NCBI GenBank assembly: GCA_019636515.1
Contig: JAHBXI010000003.1
Location: forward strand, 1 to 64,000
From: Phycisphaeraceae bacterium
Lineage (GTDB): Bacteria > Planctomycetota > Phycisphaerae > Phycisphaerales > UBA1924
Length of the DNA stretch: 64,000 nucleotides
Direction of reading: 5' to 3'
In this document: positions 43,601 through 51,983 of the stretch, piece after piece
Position numbering within the stretch: position 1 is the first letter of the stretch
Layout of the letters: each line of letters starts with the position of its first letter
Notes under the pieces: model-generated
Databases searched by the model: none
What the model saw: only the letters and a program-made list of their open reading frames with translations
Told to the model about the DNA's origin: nothing
Position numbers and translations under genes: made by a program

Positions 43601-45055
43601 GCCGACGCCCGGTACCTCTCCTTTTTCTCGATCGATCGGTCCATCGGCGCGATCCACGGCGACGACCTCATGGCCCGTGTCCATCCCGATGACGTTGAAG
43701 ACGTCCGGCGCGCGATCAACGACGTGTCGGGCGGGGAGGGGGCGTTCCGCTCCGAGTTCCGGGTCGTTTCCCCCGACGGATCCGTGCGGTGGATTTCCTC
43801 GCGAGGCGCCCTGCGGCGTGACGATTTCGGAGAGCCCGCCTTCATCGCCGGCGCTTCCATGGATATCACCGAGGCACGCCTGGCCGACGAGGAGCGAGAG
43901 CGCCTCTCCGAGCAACTCCGCCAGGCTCAGAAACTCGAGAGCCTCGGCGTCATGGCGGGGGGGATCGCCCACGACTTCAACAACCTCCTGGTCGCGATCA
44001 TGGGCAACGCCGCCCTGGCCCTCAAGGACCTCCCCGAGGATTCCGAGGTTCGCCGCGGCGTCTCTCGCATCGAGCAGGCCGCCGCCAGGGCTTCCGAACT
44101 CACGCGGCAACTGCTGACCTACGCCGGGAGGGACCAGGCCGACCCGCAGCCCATCGACCTCTCCGCCGCCGTCCGCGAGATCGTCGAGATCGTCGGGGTT
44201 TCGATCGATCCTGGGGCTTTCATCGCTCTTTCTCTCTCGGACGACCTGCCCACGGTTCGCGCGGACCCGATCCAGTGCCGCCAGATCGTCATGAACCTTC
44301 TCTCCAACGCCTCCGAGGCCCTGGGCGGCAAGGCGGGCACGATCCGCGTGAGTACCGGCGTCCATGTCCTGGACGAGGCGGCCCTGGCCGGGATGCACAC
44401 CGGGGGCGGCGCCTTGCCCGGGAGTTACGTCTTCATCGAGGTCGCCGATACCGGCGTCGGCATCGCCCCCGAAGTCAGAGCCAGAATCTTCGATCCCTTC
44501 TACACCACGAAATTCACGGGCCGGGGCCTGGGTCTTACCGCCGTTCTCGGGATCGTCAGGAGGCACGCGGGCGCGATCGATATCGACTCCGAGCCGGGCA
44601 AGGGAACCACCTTCCGCGTCTACTTTCCCGTTTCGCGGCCCGCCCCCGAGATGGCGATTGCCTCGGACCGTCCTCATGCCGCTCCGGCCTCCGGCACCAT
44701 CCTGGTGGTCGACGACGAGGACATGGTGCGAGATGTTGCCCGCCTGTGCCTCGAAGGGGCCGGGTTCCGCGTCGTCGCGATCCCCGACGGTCCCCAGGCG
44801 GTCTCCCTGGCAACCGACGATCCAACCCGGTTCGACGGCGTGCTGCTCGACATGACCATGCCCGACATGTCCGGTCCCGAGGTCTTCGCCCAGATCCGGC
44901 GCCTCCGCGGAGACATCCCCGTGCTGCTCACCAGCGGGTACGCCGAGGAGAACGCGGCCGAGCAGTTGCTTGCCGAGCCGAAGGTCGGCTTTATCCAAAA
45001 GCCGTACCGGCCCGTGCAACTGGTGCAGGCCATGCAGCAACTGATCGCCCGCTGA
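40610..45055 (+). CDS. Large hybrid sensor histidine kinase (SBP domain, multiple PAS, kinase, receiver)
   Basis: This 1481-residue hybrid kinase has a transmembrane segment near its N-terminus, then an SBP_bac_3-type periplasmic binding domain (about 45-275, including [20 protein letters not shown]), a second transmembrane helix (about 285-305), and about six PAS domains (about 320-1110, e.g. [20 protein letters not shown]). A HisKA domain has the phospho-His in [14 protein letters not shown], an HATPase domain has [20 protein letters not shown], and a C-terminal receiver has its Asp in [11 protein letters not shown]. It probably senses an extracytoplasmic small molecule. No separate response regulator gene is next to it. 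ATG 40610 follows a GAGGAG ribosome-binding site. Confidence 0.93.
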   Translation: MDMLGVAGGHRHRVFQAAAAVVVIAVIVAFAFAAPPSVTKRPIRHTFPRDQIVIGLPEPSHVRGLLERRTDHIDGFARRLAEEAAAVVGFRVRVVELPGSNGIAALRSGEVDALAALSISADNLTSIVYTSPLLVTRGAVFARPGAIRSATIETLREGRVTVASAGVAHQWCLEHDIPCIPAGSLVEALRSVVRAEADYAVTTQVSGRVDVARYGIRGLVEIPLDDEGLWRSFAMACRIEDASLMSDLDSGLAILRDSGRFNQLYDAWVGRFQPREEQPPINPVVLRWLGGLVGLVMFAAVVAYAVSQRRLAQRTAALRASEAMFRVLFDESPDGVMIVDPSTLAPIEANAAMATLLGISPKDVVGFTPDRWCAQWDDPRHQEDLARTVRTGSGDFDTAIRSSDGRVIDVRSRVRPILVGGRHLLQVIFRDITATKRAREAIDREHRLFLAGPVVCFRWRHEPGWPVEYVSENVTQFGYAPEDLTSGLILYSSLIHPDDVGRVSEEVASHLGSDRTHFVQEYRIRTRDGRWVWLADYTTIVRDALGAATRMEGYVIDITPQRAVADSIRESEERYRAIVENTPALIFSYFVPDGGLPQLRIVNSQVTRWREVFPWLRVGFDYRETIRPHIHPDDLAAYDAEVARARRDRDRFEIEYRLRSVTGEYRSLQILCIAIPSEGGLQWQCMLVDVTEMRRASEAARRSEQRYREIFDKCHDAIVVFRPAGEVILDANERALQLYGYSREEFVGKSFSMVSFSDNRSREAIERTLRDGVFSDSAWKQRCRDGSLIRIDVVSTLIEFDGEPAILSFNRDITRRYEVESALDESERRYRSFVQRSSEGVWCVEYPEGVPIALPIDEQIELFYRHGVVGDCNDAMARMYGLVSSEQLIGRRFEDMLPPTDPHNIEFLRSVILNGYRIEDAESHEVDVHGRPRFFMNSIACEIEEDKVVRAWGIQRDVTARRIAENELAEARRKLRVAVQSADLGTWTLDLGTGMVEADARYLSFFSIDRSIGAIHGDDLMARVHPDDVEDVRRAINDVSGGEGAFRSEFRVVSPDGSVRWISSRGALRRDDFGEPAFIAGASMDITEARLADEERERLSEQLRQAQKLESLGVMAGGIAHDFNNLLVAIMGNAALALKDLPEDSEVRRGVSRIEQAAARASELTRQLLTYAGRDQADPQPIDLSAAVREIVEIVGVSIDPGAFIALSLSDDLPTVRADPIQCRQIVMNLLSNASEALGGKAGTIRVSTGVHVLDEAALAGMHTGGGALPGSYVFIEVADTGVGIAPEVRARIFDPFYTTKFTGRGLGLTAVLGIVRRHAGAIDIDSEPGKGTTFRVYFPVSRPAPEMAIASDRPHAAPASGTILVVDDEDMVRDVARLCLEGAGFRVVAIPDGPQAVSLATDDPTRFDGVLLDMTMPDMSGPEVFAQIRRLRGDIPVLLTSGYAEENAAEQLLAEPKVGFIQKPYRPVQLVQAMQQLIAR

Positions 45056-45091
45056 TTCCCAGGCCGCCCGGCGGCCCGTCGAGACGGCCGG

Positions 45092-45409
45092 TTACGTCGC
45101 ACTCGGCTCGTCGGCCTGGCCTTGTCCCGTCGCCTCTTCAACGAACCCCGAATCGCGCTGATCGGTCGCGTGGTACCGCAACCGTTCGCGGGCGTACTTC
45201 TCCGGGGAGATCCTCAGGTCCGGCGTCTGCCCCTGGGCATGCTGGGCGTGCAGGTGGCGAAGAAACGGCACGCACCACTGGCATCCCGTCCCCGCGCCCA
45301 GGCACTCGGAGATGAGCGAGGCCACCGGGGGGTTCTCGCGAGCCAGGTACGCCCGGATCTTGCGGAGCGGGACATGGAAGCAAAGGCAGACCTCGTCGTC
45401 GGGGTCCAT
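45092..45409 (-). CDS. Bfd-like [2Fe-2S] ferredoxin
   Basis: This 105-residue protein carries the BFD-like [2Fe-2S] domain. The four cluster Cys are in CLCFHV (CxC) and CLGAGTGCQWC (C-x6-C-x2-C style ending), the pattern of bacterioferritin-associated ferredoxin. It could move electrons for iron release from bacterioferritin or to an oxidoreductase, perhaps with the flavin reductase whose gene lies 71 bases upstream on the same strand. The C-terminal about 45 residues are basic and not conserved. No bacterioferritin gene is in the window. Confidence 0.8.
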   Translation of the reverse strand: MDPDDEVCLCFHVPLRKIRAYLARENPPVASLISECLGAGTGCQWCVPFLRHLHAQHAQGQTPDLRISPEKYARERLRYHATDQRDSGFVEEATGQGQADEPSAT

Positions 45410-45480
45410 GCCTGAGCGTAGCAGCCGGGCGGAGGATCGGGCCGGCGGGTGGGGGAGCGAGGCGCGCGTGTCGATCGGGA

Positions 45481-45954
45481 TCAGCGGCCAAACAGCCCCG
45501 GGGAGTAGATCCGCGCCGCCAGGACCCGCCCGATGTACAACTCGTGGTCCGCCTCCATGTCGAAGTGGCGCACCACCTCGCAGTCAAACGCCAGCACGCT
45601 GCGCTTGATCACCGGAGACCCCGAGACAAGCGTTTCCATCGGCAGCGAGTCGAAGGCGTCGGCCTCGCGAGACATCGAGCAGAACTTCCGAGACATCAGC
45701 CGGTCCGACGGGTCGATCAGGCATAGCGCAAAGTGCCGGCTGTCGCGGATGATCGGCTCGATCCCGTGCCCCTTGCGCGACGATACGGCCACCAGCAGGG
45801 GCTCGATGGAGCACGGCATCGCCGCGTGAGCCGTTGCGCCCGCCCGCTTGCCCTCGAAGCACGCGGTGATGAGGTACGTGCCGCCGGGCATCATCGCCAA
45901 TGCCCGGGCAACCACCGATTCCGTCGGCGAGGCCATCGCGATCTCCACTCGCAT
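45481..45954 (-). CDS. Flavin reductase-like FMN-binding protein
   Basis: This 157-residue protein looks like the flavin reductase/DIM6-NTAB domain family: VARALAMMPGGTYLITACFE starts it, AGATAHAAMPCSIEPLLVAV is the typical FMN-contact segment, and HELYIGRVLAARI the dimer edge. It probably binds FMN and uses NAD(P)H or accepts electrons from a partner. The neighbouring [2Fe-2S] ferredoxin gene follows it. Start codon uncertain (Met1 or Met7). Confidence 0.85.
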   Translation of the reverse strand: MRVEIAMASPTESVVARALAMMPGGTYLITACFEGKRAGATAHAAMPCSIEPLLVAVSSRKGHGIEPIIRDSRHFALCLIDPSDRLMSRKFCSMSREADAFDSLPMETLVSGSPVIKRSVLAFDCEVVRHFDMEADHELYIGRVLAARIYSPGLFGR

Positions 45955-46086
45955 ACCCCCGTCAACGGGGGCGTTTCACTCGGCGCGGCAAGCCGCCATC
46001 ACGGACCCCGGATGATGGCGCGGCAGTGTAGCGAATTGACGTGGACATCTTGTGCATAACCAAAGCAGCACCCAGACGTGTTTCTA

Positions 46087-46115
46087 TTTAAAACCAATCA
46101 AAATCCAAATACTAT
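46087..46115 (+). promoter_or_regulatory. Candidate sigma-70-type promoter of mraZ
   Basis: TTTAAA (46087-46092) and TACTAT (46110-46115) are separated by 17 bases, a workable -35/-10 pair inside an AT-rich island in otherwise GC-rich DNA. Transcription would start near 46122, just upstream of the MraZ repeats. The match to consensus is partial. Confidence 0.4.
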
Positions 46116-46150
46116 CGGAAGATGTGGATTTCATGCCCGAGAAAGTCGAA

Positions 46151-46180
46151 ATGTGTTGCAATGTGGGGCTAAGTGGTGGA
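46151..46180 (+). promoter_or_regulatory. MraZ operator: three GTG repeats at 10-base spacing
   Basis: Three decamers start at 46151, 46161 and 46171 (ATGTGTTGCA, ATGTGGGGCT, AAGTGGTGGA), giving GTG at fixed 10-base phase on one DNA face. A further GTGG at 46123 is in the same phase. This is the pattern bound by MraZ upstream of its own gene in other bacteria, so the gene is probably self-repressed. The repeats overlap an in-frame GTG at 46173, which argues for the downstream start at 46221. Confidence 0.72.
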
Positions 46181-46220
46181 TAATCCCAAGCCATGGATCA
46201 AGGATTCGAGGCCCACGGGC

Positions 46221-46691
46221 ATGTTCTTCACAGGGTCATCGGACATCACCATCGATTCGAAACAGCGGCTGGCGATCCCGGCCAAGTTTCGGTCGCAACT
46301 CGACCCGGAGAGGGACACCGCGTGGTACTGCGTGCCGTGGCCGGGCGGCATTCTTCGTCTCTACAGCGTCACGGAGTATTCGAGCCTGACCGCCCGGTGG
46401 GAGCGGACGCTGATTCCCGGAGCGGACCAGGCCGACCTCGAAGCCGAGATCTTCGGTTCGACCGAGCGGCTGGAAATGGACTCGGCGGGACGGATCACGA
46501 TCCCGCGCCCCATGCTCGATATGGCCGGGCTTGGGACGGAGGTTGTGGTGATCGGAGCGCTGAGCCGGCTGGAAGTCAGGGACCGCGAAGCGTGGAAGGC
46601 CGGAAGGAACGAACGGTTCGCCAGGCTCCCATCGGTGGTCGAGAAGATCGAGCCTCGCCGAACCGCTGGGCGCGATCCGGCGGGCACCTGA
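46221..46691 (+). CDS. mraZ: MraZ transcriptional regulator (orphan)
   Basis: This 156-residue protein has two SpoVT/AbrB-type DNA-binding repeats. The first begins MFFTGSSDITIDSKQRLAIP, like most MraZ proteins, and the second contains RLEMDSAGRITIPRPMLDMA. In most bacteria mraZ heads the dcw cell-wall/division cluster, next to rsmH. Here no rsmH, fts or mur gene follows: the next gene is a convergent PIN-PhoH. The start at ATG 46221 leaves room for its operator (46151-46180); GTG 46173 would add 16 residues overlapping the operator. Confidence 0.9.
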   Translation: MFFTGSSDITIDSKQRLAIPAKFRSQLDPERDTAWYCVPWPGGILRLYSVTEYSSLTARWERTLIPGADQADLEAEIFGSTERLEMDSAGRITIPRPMLDMAGLGTEVVVIGALSRLEVRDREAWKAGRNERFARLPSVVEKIEPRRTAGRDPAGT

Positions 46692-47326
46692 GCAGGCGGC
46701 GGCCGGCGGATTGGCCGGGCGTGATCGTGCGGGGTATTCGCGTGCGGGCTGGCAGGCCCGGATCGCGGGATTGAAGACGGATGCTCCTTCCGACCCGGCC
46801 GTCCACCACGGGCCGGGCGTGCCAGGCTCGCGGGCAAGGAAGCCCGCCCCGGGCGCGGGGTGTTGAAGGCCATCCACACGCCGGGCACGGATGCCCGGCA
46901 CCGATCAACTCGGAAGGTCCGCAAGGATCTTCCGGCCCCGGACGCGCCCTAAGAGGTCGCGCTGTTCCGGGGTGCAAGCGATACGTCCGTCGGGCCGACC
47001 CCCGCCGGACGATGCGGTTCACCTCCCGGCGGCGGGGACCACCACCCACCCACCACCCCGTCGCCCGATGCCGCCCGCGTCCATTCGCGGGCGGTGTCGT
47101 TTTTGGAAACATTCTGGCTTGAACGGGTCGTCGCGGCTTGTGGTCGCCACAACCTCCGCAATCCGGCCCCGCCATCCAGCCCCGCAATCCGGAGCCCGTG
47201 TCGGCGCGGCGAGCCTCTGCGAACCCCATCCCTCCGCGGCCCCCATCGAGGTGCCACCCCCATCGAGGGATGGTGAGGCCGCGGTCAGGGACATGAGCGC
47301 CACGGCTCTCCGCCGCGGGTCCGCGT
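46692..47326 (+). ncRNA. Structured, gene-free region between mraZ and phoH
   Basis: In 635 bases no coding frame is convincing. Several short hairpins follow each other: GCGGGC/GCCCGC (46830-46847), GCCGGGCA/TGCCCGGC (46880-46899), and CGGAAG/CTTCCG near 46910-46935. An intrinsic terminator lies at 47071-47094. The stretch up to the terminator is therefore probably transcribed, either as a long mraZ 3' UTR or as a small RNA. No known RNA family was recognised. Confidence 0.35.
47071..47094 (+). terminator. Intrinsic terminator downstream of mraZ
   Basis: A perfect 9-bp stem CCGCCCGCG/CGCGGGCGG with the loop TCCATT is followed within a few bases by TTTTT. It lies about 380 bases after the mraZ stop and before the convergent phoH, so it likely ends rightward transcription from mraZ. 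Confidence 0.75.
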
Positions 47327-48931
47327 TCAGAGCCGAGAGGCCGCCAGGCTCGCCAGTTCGCTCCGTTCGCTTCGTGCGAGCGTCACGTGCCCGAAGAGCC
47401 GAACGCCCTTCATTTTCTCGATGGCATACGACAGGCCGTTGGAGGACTGGTCGAGGTACGGGTTGTCGATCTGGCCGATGTCCCCGGTGAGGATCAGTTT
47501 GGTCCCTTCACCGACGCGGCTGGCGATCGTCTTGACCTCGTGCGGGGTCAGGTTCTGCGCCTCGTCCACGATCATGAACTGGTGCGGGATCGAGCGCCCT
47601 CGGATGTAGGTGAGGGGTTCGAGGACCAGTTTTCCGTCGGCCATCAGTTTGGCGATCCGCTGCTCGGAGGTATGGCTCTCGGCCGCCGAGGCGCGGTCGT
47701 TGCGGTCGCTGTGCCCCCCCCTGGTGCTCAGCAGGTATCCGAGGTTGTCGAAGATCGGCTGCATCCACGCCTCGAGTTTTTCGTCCTTGCTCCCCGGCAG
47801 GTACCCGATGTCACGACCCATGGGCATGATCGGCCGGGCCACCAGCAGTTTCTCGTAGCGCTCCTCGTTGAATACCTTGGACATGCCCGCCGCGATCGCC
47901 AGCAGCGTCTTGCCCGTCCCCGCCGAACCAAGCAGCGTGATCAATTTGACATCATCGTCCAGCAGCAGGTCCATCGCCATCGTCTGCTGGACATTGCGAG
48001 CCATGATCCCGAACACCGGCTTGCGCGGCCCGCTCACCGGGATGATGTGGTCCGTGTCCGACAGACGCCGGCCCAGGCCCGTGTGGTTCTCGTCCTGCCC
48101 GTCGCGAAGGACCACGTACTGGTTGGGATGCACCGTCCGGGTGTACGTGTCCCCGTCGATCGTCGCCGACAGCGCGGGCTCGAGCCTTGAGAGCGCCAGC
48201 AGCCGGTCGTGGTACAGGTCGTCGATCAGGCCTCCCTCGACCGTCGCCGTCACGTACCCCGTGTACAACTGGTCCGCGTCGACTTTCTGGTTCTCGAAAT
48301 CCTCCGTCTTGATCCCCAGCGAGTCGCTCTTGATGCGAGCCGAGAGGTCCTTCGAGACGAACACCGCCGGGCGGCCGCGCTTGTGGAGGTCCCACGCCAC
48401 CGAGATGATGTGGTTGTCGGGCGTGTCGGCATGGATCGCGGGCGGACGCTCGAAGTCGTTGATCTCGATACGGATCTTCCCGGTCCGTCCGTCCGGACCC
48501 AGCGCCGCCGCCGCGCCCACCGTCGGGGAGGCACGGCCCCAGTCCACGCCGTCGATCAGCCGCCCGAGCGCTCGCAGCCGGTCGAGGTGGCGGATGCACT
48601 CCCGGGCGTTGCGGCCCAGGTCGTCGTCCTTGCGCTTCATCTTGTCGAGTTCTTCGATGACCGTGTAGGGGATGACGACGTCGTGCTCTTTGAACACGAA
48701 CAGCGCGTTGGGGTTGTGCAGCAGCACGTTCGTGTCGATCACGAAGACCCTGGTCTCGACCGGCGAAACATCCAGGCCTCGTTGGGCGGTGGTCGGGGTC
48801 GGTCCGGTCGTCCCGGAAGAGCCGGCGTTCTGCGGTGCGTTGGGCAAACTCGCGCACTCCCGATCGGTCGCGGCGCCCCCCTGTTCGCGGCCCGTCGCCG
48901 GGGTCTTCCCGGCCGTCCTGAGCATCGTCAT
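47327..48931 (-). CDS. phoH: PIN-PhoH family ATPase
   Basis: This 534-residue protein joins an N-terminal PIN nuclease domain (VFVIDTNVLLHNPNALFVFK, further acidic residues about 60-170) to a PhoH ATPase (about 290-520). The ATPase shows Walker A LLGSAGTGKTLLAIAAG, VARPIMPMGRDIGYLPGSKD, and Walker B FMIVDEAQNLTPHEVKTIAS. This is the PhoH2/YlaK-type arrangement of an RNA helicase with an RNase. The first about 55 residues are low-complexity. Start 48931 is one of several possible Met codons; the longest frame would add 28 residues. Confidence 0.9.
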   Translation of the reverse strand: MTMLRTAGKTPATGREQGGAATDRECASLPNAPQNAGSSGTTGPTPTTAQRGLDVSPVETRVFVIDTNVLLHNPNALFVFKEHDVVIPYTVIEELDKMKRKDDDLGRNARECIRHLDRLRALGRLIDGVDWGRASPTVGAAAALGPDGRTGKIRIEINDFERPPAIHADTPDNHIISVAWDLHKRGRPAVFVSKDLSARIKSDSLGIKTEDFENQKVDADQLYTGYVTATVEGGLIDDLYHDRLLALSRLEPALSATIDGDTYTRTVHPNQYVVLRDGQDENHTGLGRRLSDTDHIIPVSGPRKPVFGIMARNVQQTMAMDLLLDDDVKLITLLGSAGTGKTLLAIAAGMSKVFNEERYEKLLVARPIMPMGRDIGYLPGSKDEKLEAWMQPIFDNLGYLLSTRGGHSDRNDRASAAESHTSEQRIAKLMADGKLVLEPLTYIRGRSIPHQFMIVDEAQNLTPHEVKTIASRVGEGTKLILTGDIGQIDNPYLDQSSNGLSYAIEKMKGVRLFGHVTLARSERSELASLAASRL

Positions 48932-49144
48932 CGTCGAGCACTCCCGGCTCGGGGCCTCCGCGGGCGAAGGCCCATGCCACCAGCGGCTTGTCACCCCCGG
49001 CCGGCGATCCATCACCGGTCAGGCCCGAGGGCGTCTCTCCAGCATACATGCATCGGCACTTGGACCCTCGCCATGTGAGGTTCGGCCCGCTTCACATGGT
49101 CCAAATAATCCAGCGCCGTCGCACGCCCCAGAATACCCGCCCGT

Positions 49145-50269
49145 TCAGCGCCGTGGCCAGGCGCGTACCGGCGTCGTCCTCACCCCGCGGACCTGGAACG
49201 CTACCAGCCGATTGACGCTGATCGGGTCCCCATCGTCCACGATCCCGACCAGCGCCCACGACCCGTCCGCAAGCCGCGGGCCCACGGTCAGCCCCTCAAG
49301 GTTCATCAGGTCGCCCGACCACAGCAGTCGCTTGCGGCCGTTCTGGACGGTGATCGCCGTGTACGTCCGGCCGATCAGGCCTTCGTACCCCGATACATCC
49401 GTGGCTCCGGCCGTGTCCGCCTCGTACAGGCGCGTGCGGAAAAAACCCTGTCCCGAGAGGGCAAAGGACCGCTCGAGCGCGATCAGCCGCCCATCGGGAA
49501 GCACGACCAGGTCGCTCACCCCCGACCGTGACCCGGTGATCGGTGTCCCGTGGATCGGGTCGGTGACGTAGGCGAACTGCGGTCCGGGGGTGACCACGGC
49601 GTCCGCGACCGTGTATCGAAGCAGCCGGACGACCGTTCCCGCCCAGGCCGTGGAGAGGTTGCCGTCGGCCGTCAAGGCCTCCTCGTTGCACGTCCAGATC
49701 GTGCCCGCGAACGTCGCCTGAGTCGAGTCGGTGATCCACCCGCCGAGGGACTCGAACCCGTAGTTGGCCCGCCGCGTGGCGAAGACGGGCGGTGTCGGGA
49801 AGTGTCGCACGATGGACCCGTCCGACAGGCGGTACTCGCGGACCGACGGGACACCCTCCTCACAAAGAAAGACCGTCCCGCGGGCGGCGTCCGACGCGAC
49901 AATCCCCTCGAAATCCAGGGACTCCCCGATGGTCCATCCTCCCACCAGGGCGACCGACGCGAACGACCCGTCGGGGTTGAACCCGGCGTCGATCACGACC
50001 AGTTTCGGGGAGTTGTCCATGACGGCCAGGAACCTGTGAACCGGCGTGCTTCCCTCGCCGGGCACCATCGAGATCCCGCTCAGCCCGGTGATCGTGAACG
50101 GCTGGCCGTGCTGGTCGGTCGTCGAGTTGGGAAGATTGATGTGCCCGCGGAAGGTCACTTCCAGGGGCTGGGCCGAGGCGCACGACGCCACGCCCCCCGC
50201 CGCGAGCACCGCGACAGCCAGGATCTCAACAAGACCACGGGTGTGAACGCCATTTCGGACTGAAGGCAT
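49145..50269 (-). CDS. Exported phytase-like esterase-like protein
   Basis: This 374-residue secreted protein has a signal peptide (about 1-34, VASCASAQP). Its mature part resembles the phytase-like 'esterase-like activity' beta-propeller family, with repeated blades: GLSGISMVPGEG, VIDAGFNPDGSFASVALVGG, DFEGIVASDAARGTVFLCEE, GFESLGGWITDSTQ, SDLVVLPDGRLIALERSF and NLEGLTVGPRLADGSWALVG. Some members hydrolyse phosphate esters, but activity in this lineage is unknown. No obvious partner gene is adjacent. Confidence 0.82.
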   Translation of the reverse strand: MPSVRNGVHTRGLVEILAVAVLAAGGVASCASAQPLEVTFRGHINLPNSTTDQHGQPFTITGLSGISMVPGEGSTPVHRFLAVMDNSPKLVVIDAGFNPDGSFASVALVGGWTIGESLDFEGIVASDAARGTVFLCEEGVPSVREYRLSDGSIVRHFPTPPVFATRRANYGFESLGGWITDSTQATFAGTIWTCNEEALTADGNLSTAWAGTVVRLLRYTVADAVVTPGPQFAYVTDPIHGTPITGSRSGVSDLVVLPDGRLIALERSFALSGQGFFRTRLYEADTAGATDVSGYEGLIGRTYTAITVQNGRKRLLWSGDLMNLEGLTVGPRLADGSWALVGIVDDGDPISVNRLVAFQVRGVRTTPVRAWPRR

Positions 50270-50358
50270 GGGCGCAGGCTACCCGGGTGAGCCGGGACAA
50301 GCCAGATCTTCCGCGTCATTTCTTCATGGATGGACCGGGCCGCCACGCCGGCACGCCG

Positions 50359-51906
50359 TTACCTCGTCGTATAACTCCCCGATTGGCTCGACGAGGGCAG
50401 GTCGAGCCGGTGGACCAGGTACCGCAGCGCATCGACCGCGTGATCGAACCCTCGCGACTTGTCCGGGGCGTCCGACTGCGGGTTGTCGTCGTAACTGAAT
50501 CGCTCCATCGAATCGATCAGCGTGGCGCACCGGCGATGAACGTAGAGCCGCGGAGGGCCGCCGTCGGCCGGGCGCAGGCGAGCCCGGATCAGCAGCAATC
50601 CCTCGTGTACGCGAGCCGGCCGCGCGCACACCCGTATCCCCCGGCGAGCCATCATCTCGGTCGTGCTGATCCCGGTGTGGTAGTTCGTCGCCGCTCCGGA
50701 GGGATCGACCGACAGCCACCTCAGCACGGGCCTGGCCGGGTCCAGGATCTCGGCGATGTGGTCGTCGAGCGTCGCCCCGCTCACCGATCGTTCGTGCAGG
50801 ATCCACACCGTCCGGTCCGCGCCGACCATTCCCCACAGGATCACCGTCGGGGATCGCATGCCAAAGTCCATGCCCCCGACCCATTGGGCGTCGTCCGTGG
50901 CGGGCGGCTCCTCCGAGACGACGTGAAGGCAACGGTCGAATTCGGGGAGGACGGCCGCGGTTCGCGACGGCCGTGAGCAGAGCATCTCCGTCTCCCAGAC
51001 GGCCGTGCCGACCCGCGACTTCATGACCAGGGCGTCGTCGATCGTGACGTGACCCGCCATCGCGCCTTGTCGGCGCTTGGCCCGCCCGGAGCACTCCGAG
51101 TACAGGGCGCACGCCCCGCAGTCCCGCGCGGGTTCGCAGCGTTCCAGCACGTCAAGCACGCCCCACTTGAACAGCCGTCGGGTCCCGGCGGCGGCCTGGC
51201 CGACCAGGTCGTGCATGATCCCTCCGGGGATGTGCATCGTGCTCAGGCACTCGACCGCCCCACGGACCAGCGTCCCGCCGCACCGCTGCGACCTGGTGAC
51301 CAGTTGAGCCGCCTCCCAGACGGCCGGGTCGAACAACTCGACCTCGTCGCACCGGATCTTCTGGACCCGCGTCCCGCGCACGCTCGTCTGCGACTGGGCG
51401 AGGAGTTCAACCTCGCTGGTGTTGCGAAGCACGATCCGCCGGTCCGTGACCCGGCCGCGGACCATCGACCGGAACGGCTCGCGAGCCAGGAATCCGCGGA
51501 GGTGGGTGTGCATCCGCTCGGCCTGCTCCAGCGATCCTCCCAGGATCCGCACGTGGATCCCCGGCTTGTAGACCATGTCCATGAGCGTGGCGACCGCGCC
51601 GAGCATCGTCTTTCCCCCGCCGCGGTTGGCCCAGACCACGCAATCGACGATCGGGGCCTGGCGACCGGCCGGGGCGGCGGCGTCGGGCAGCGGTGGCTCG
51701 CCTTCGAAGAAGGCGTGACACAGGTAGTCGATCGGCGAGTGATGCCCGGGCACGATCGGGTCGTCGGCGAATCTCAGGTCGAGGTGTTGGTGCAGGAAAT
51801 GGCGCAGGTCGTGCCGCGAGGCCGGGCGTGTGAGCGCGGGTACGGCGTCCATGCCCTCCTCCCCGGTCGTGCGGCATCGGGTCCGGCGTTCTGAACGATC
51901 GGTCAT
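50359..51906 (-). CDS. Phage-type large terminase (TerL) with intact ATPase and nuclease motifs
   Basis: This 515-residue protein is a terminase large subunit. The ATPase part has Walker A VVWANRGGGKTMLG, Walker B VQKIRCDEVE, and a coupling-type ECLSTMH. The RNase-H-like nuclease carries GGMDFGMRSPTVI (first Asp), RWLSVDPSG (second) and RGFDHAVDALRYLVH (third). Between the domains sits a four-Cys segment CEPARDCGACALYSEC that could bind zinc or Fe-S. ATG 51906 follows an excellent GGGAGG ribosome-binding site. It is the last gene of a four-gene operon with GNAT, ABC ATPase and HTH proteins. No portal, capsid, small terminase or integrase gene is near, so this does not look like an ordinary prophage. 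Confidence 0.82.
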   Translation of the reverse strand: MTDRSERRTRCRTTGEEGMDAVPALTRPASRHDLRHFLHQHLDLRFADDPIVPGHHSPIDYLCHAFFEGEPPLPDAAAPAGRQAPIVDCVVWANRGGGKTMLGAVATLMDMVYKPGIHVRILGGSLEQAERMHTHLRGFLAREPFRSMVRGRVTDRRIVLRNTSEVELLAQSQTSVRGTRVQKIRCDEVELFDPAVWEAAQLVTRSQRCGGTLVRGAVECLSTMHIPGGIMHDLVGQAAAGTRRLFKWGVLDVLERCEPARDCGACALYSECSGRAKRRQGAMAGHVTIDDALVMKSRVGTAVWETEMLCSRPSRTAAVLPEFDRCLHVVSEEPPATDDAQWVGGMDFGMRSPTVILWGMVGADRTVWILHERSVSGATLDDHIAEILDPARPVLRWLSVDPSGAATNYHTGISTTEMMARRGIRVCARPARVHEGLLLIRARLRPADGGPPRLYVHRRCATLIDSMERFSYDDNPQSDAPDKSRGFDHAVDALRYLVHRLDLPSSSQSGSYTTR

Positions 51907-51983
51907 GGGATCCTCCCGAAAGAGAGCGCGGCGGACCCACCCGGTCGTCGAGCGCGCCGGGCGCGGCCTCCGCGTGGTGGCGA

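Noticed and set aside
41159..45040. 1293-codon open frame on the minus strand opposite the hybrid kinase
   Set aside because: It is a GC-driven shadow of a clearly real kinase gene: no family motifs, composition dominated by Gly, Asp, Val, Arg, and no ribosome-binding site.
46173..46220. GTG start of mraZ at 46173
   Set aside because: The 16 extra residues overlap the GTG operator repeats and precede the canonical MFFTG start of the family.
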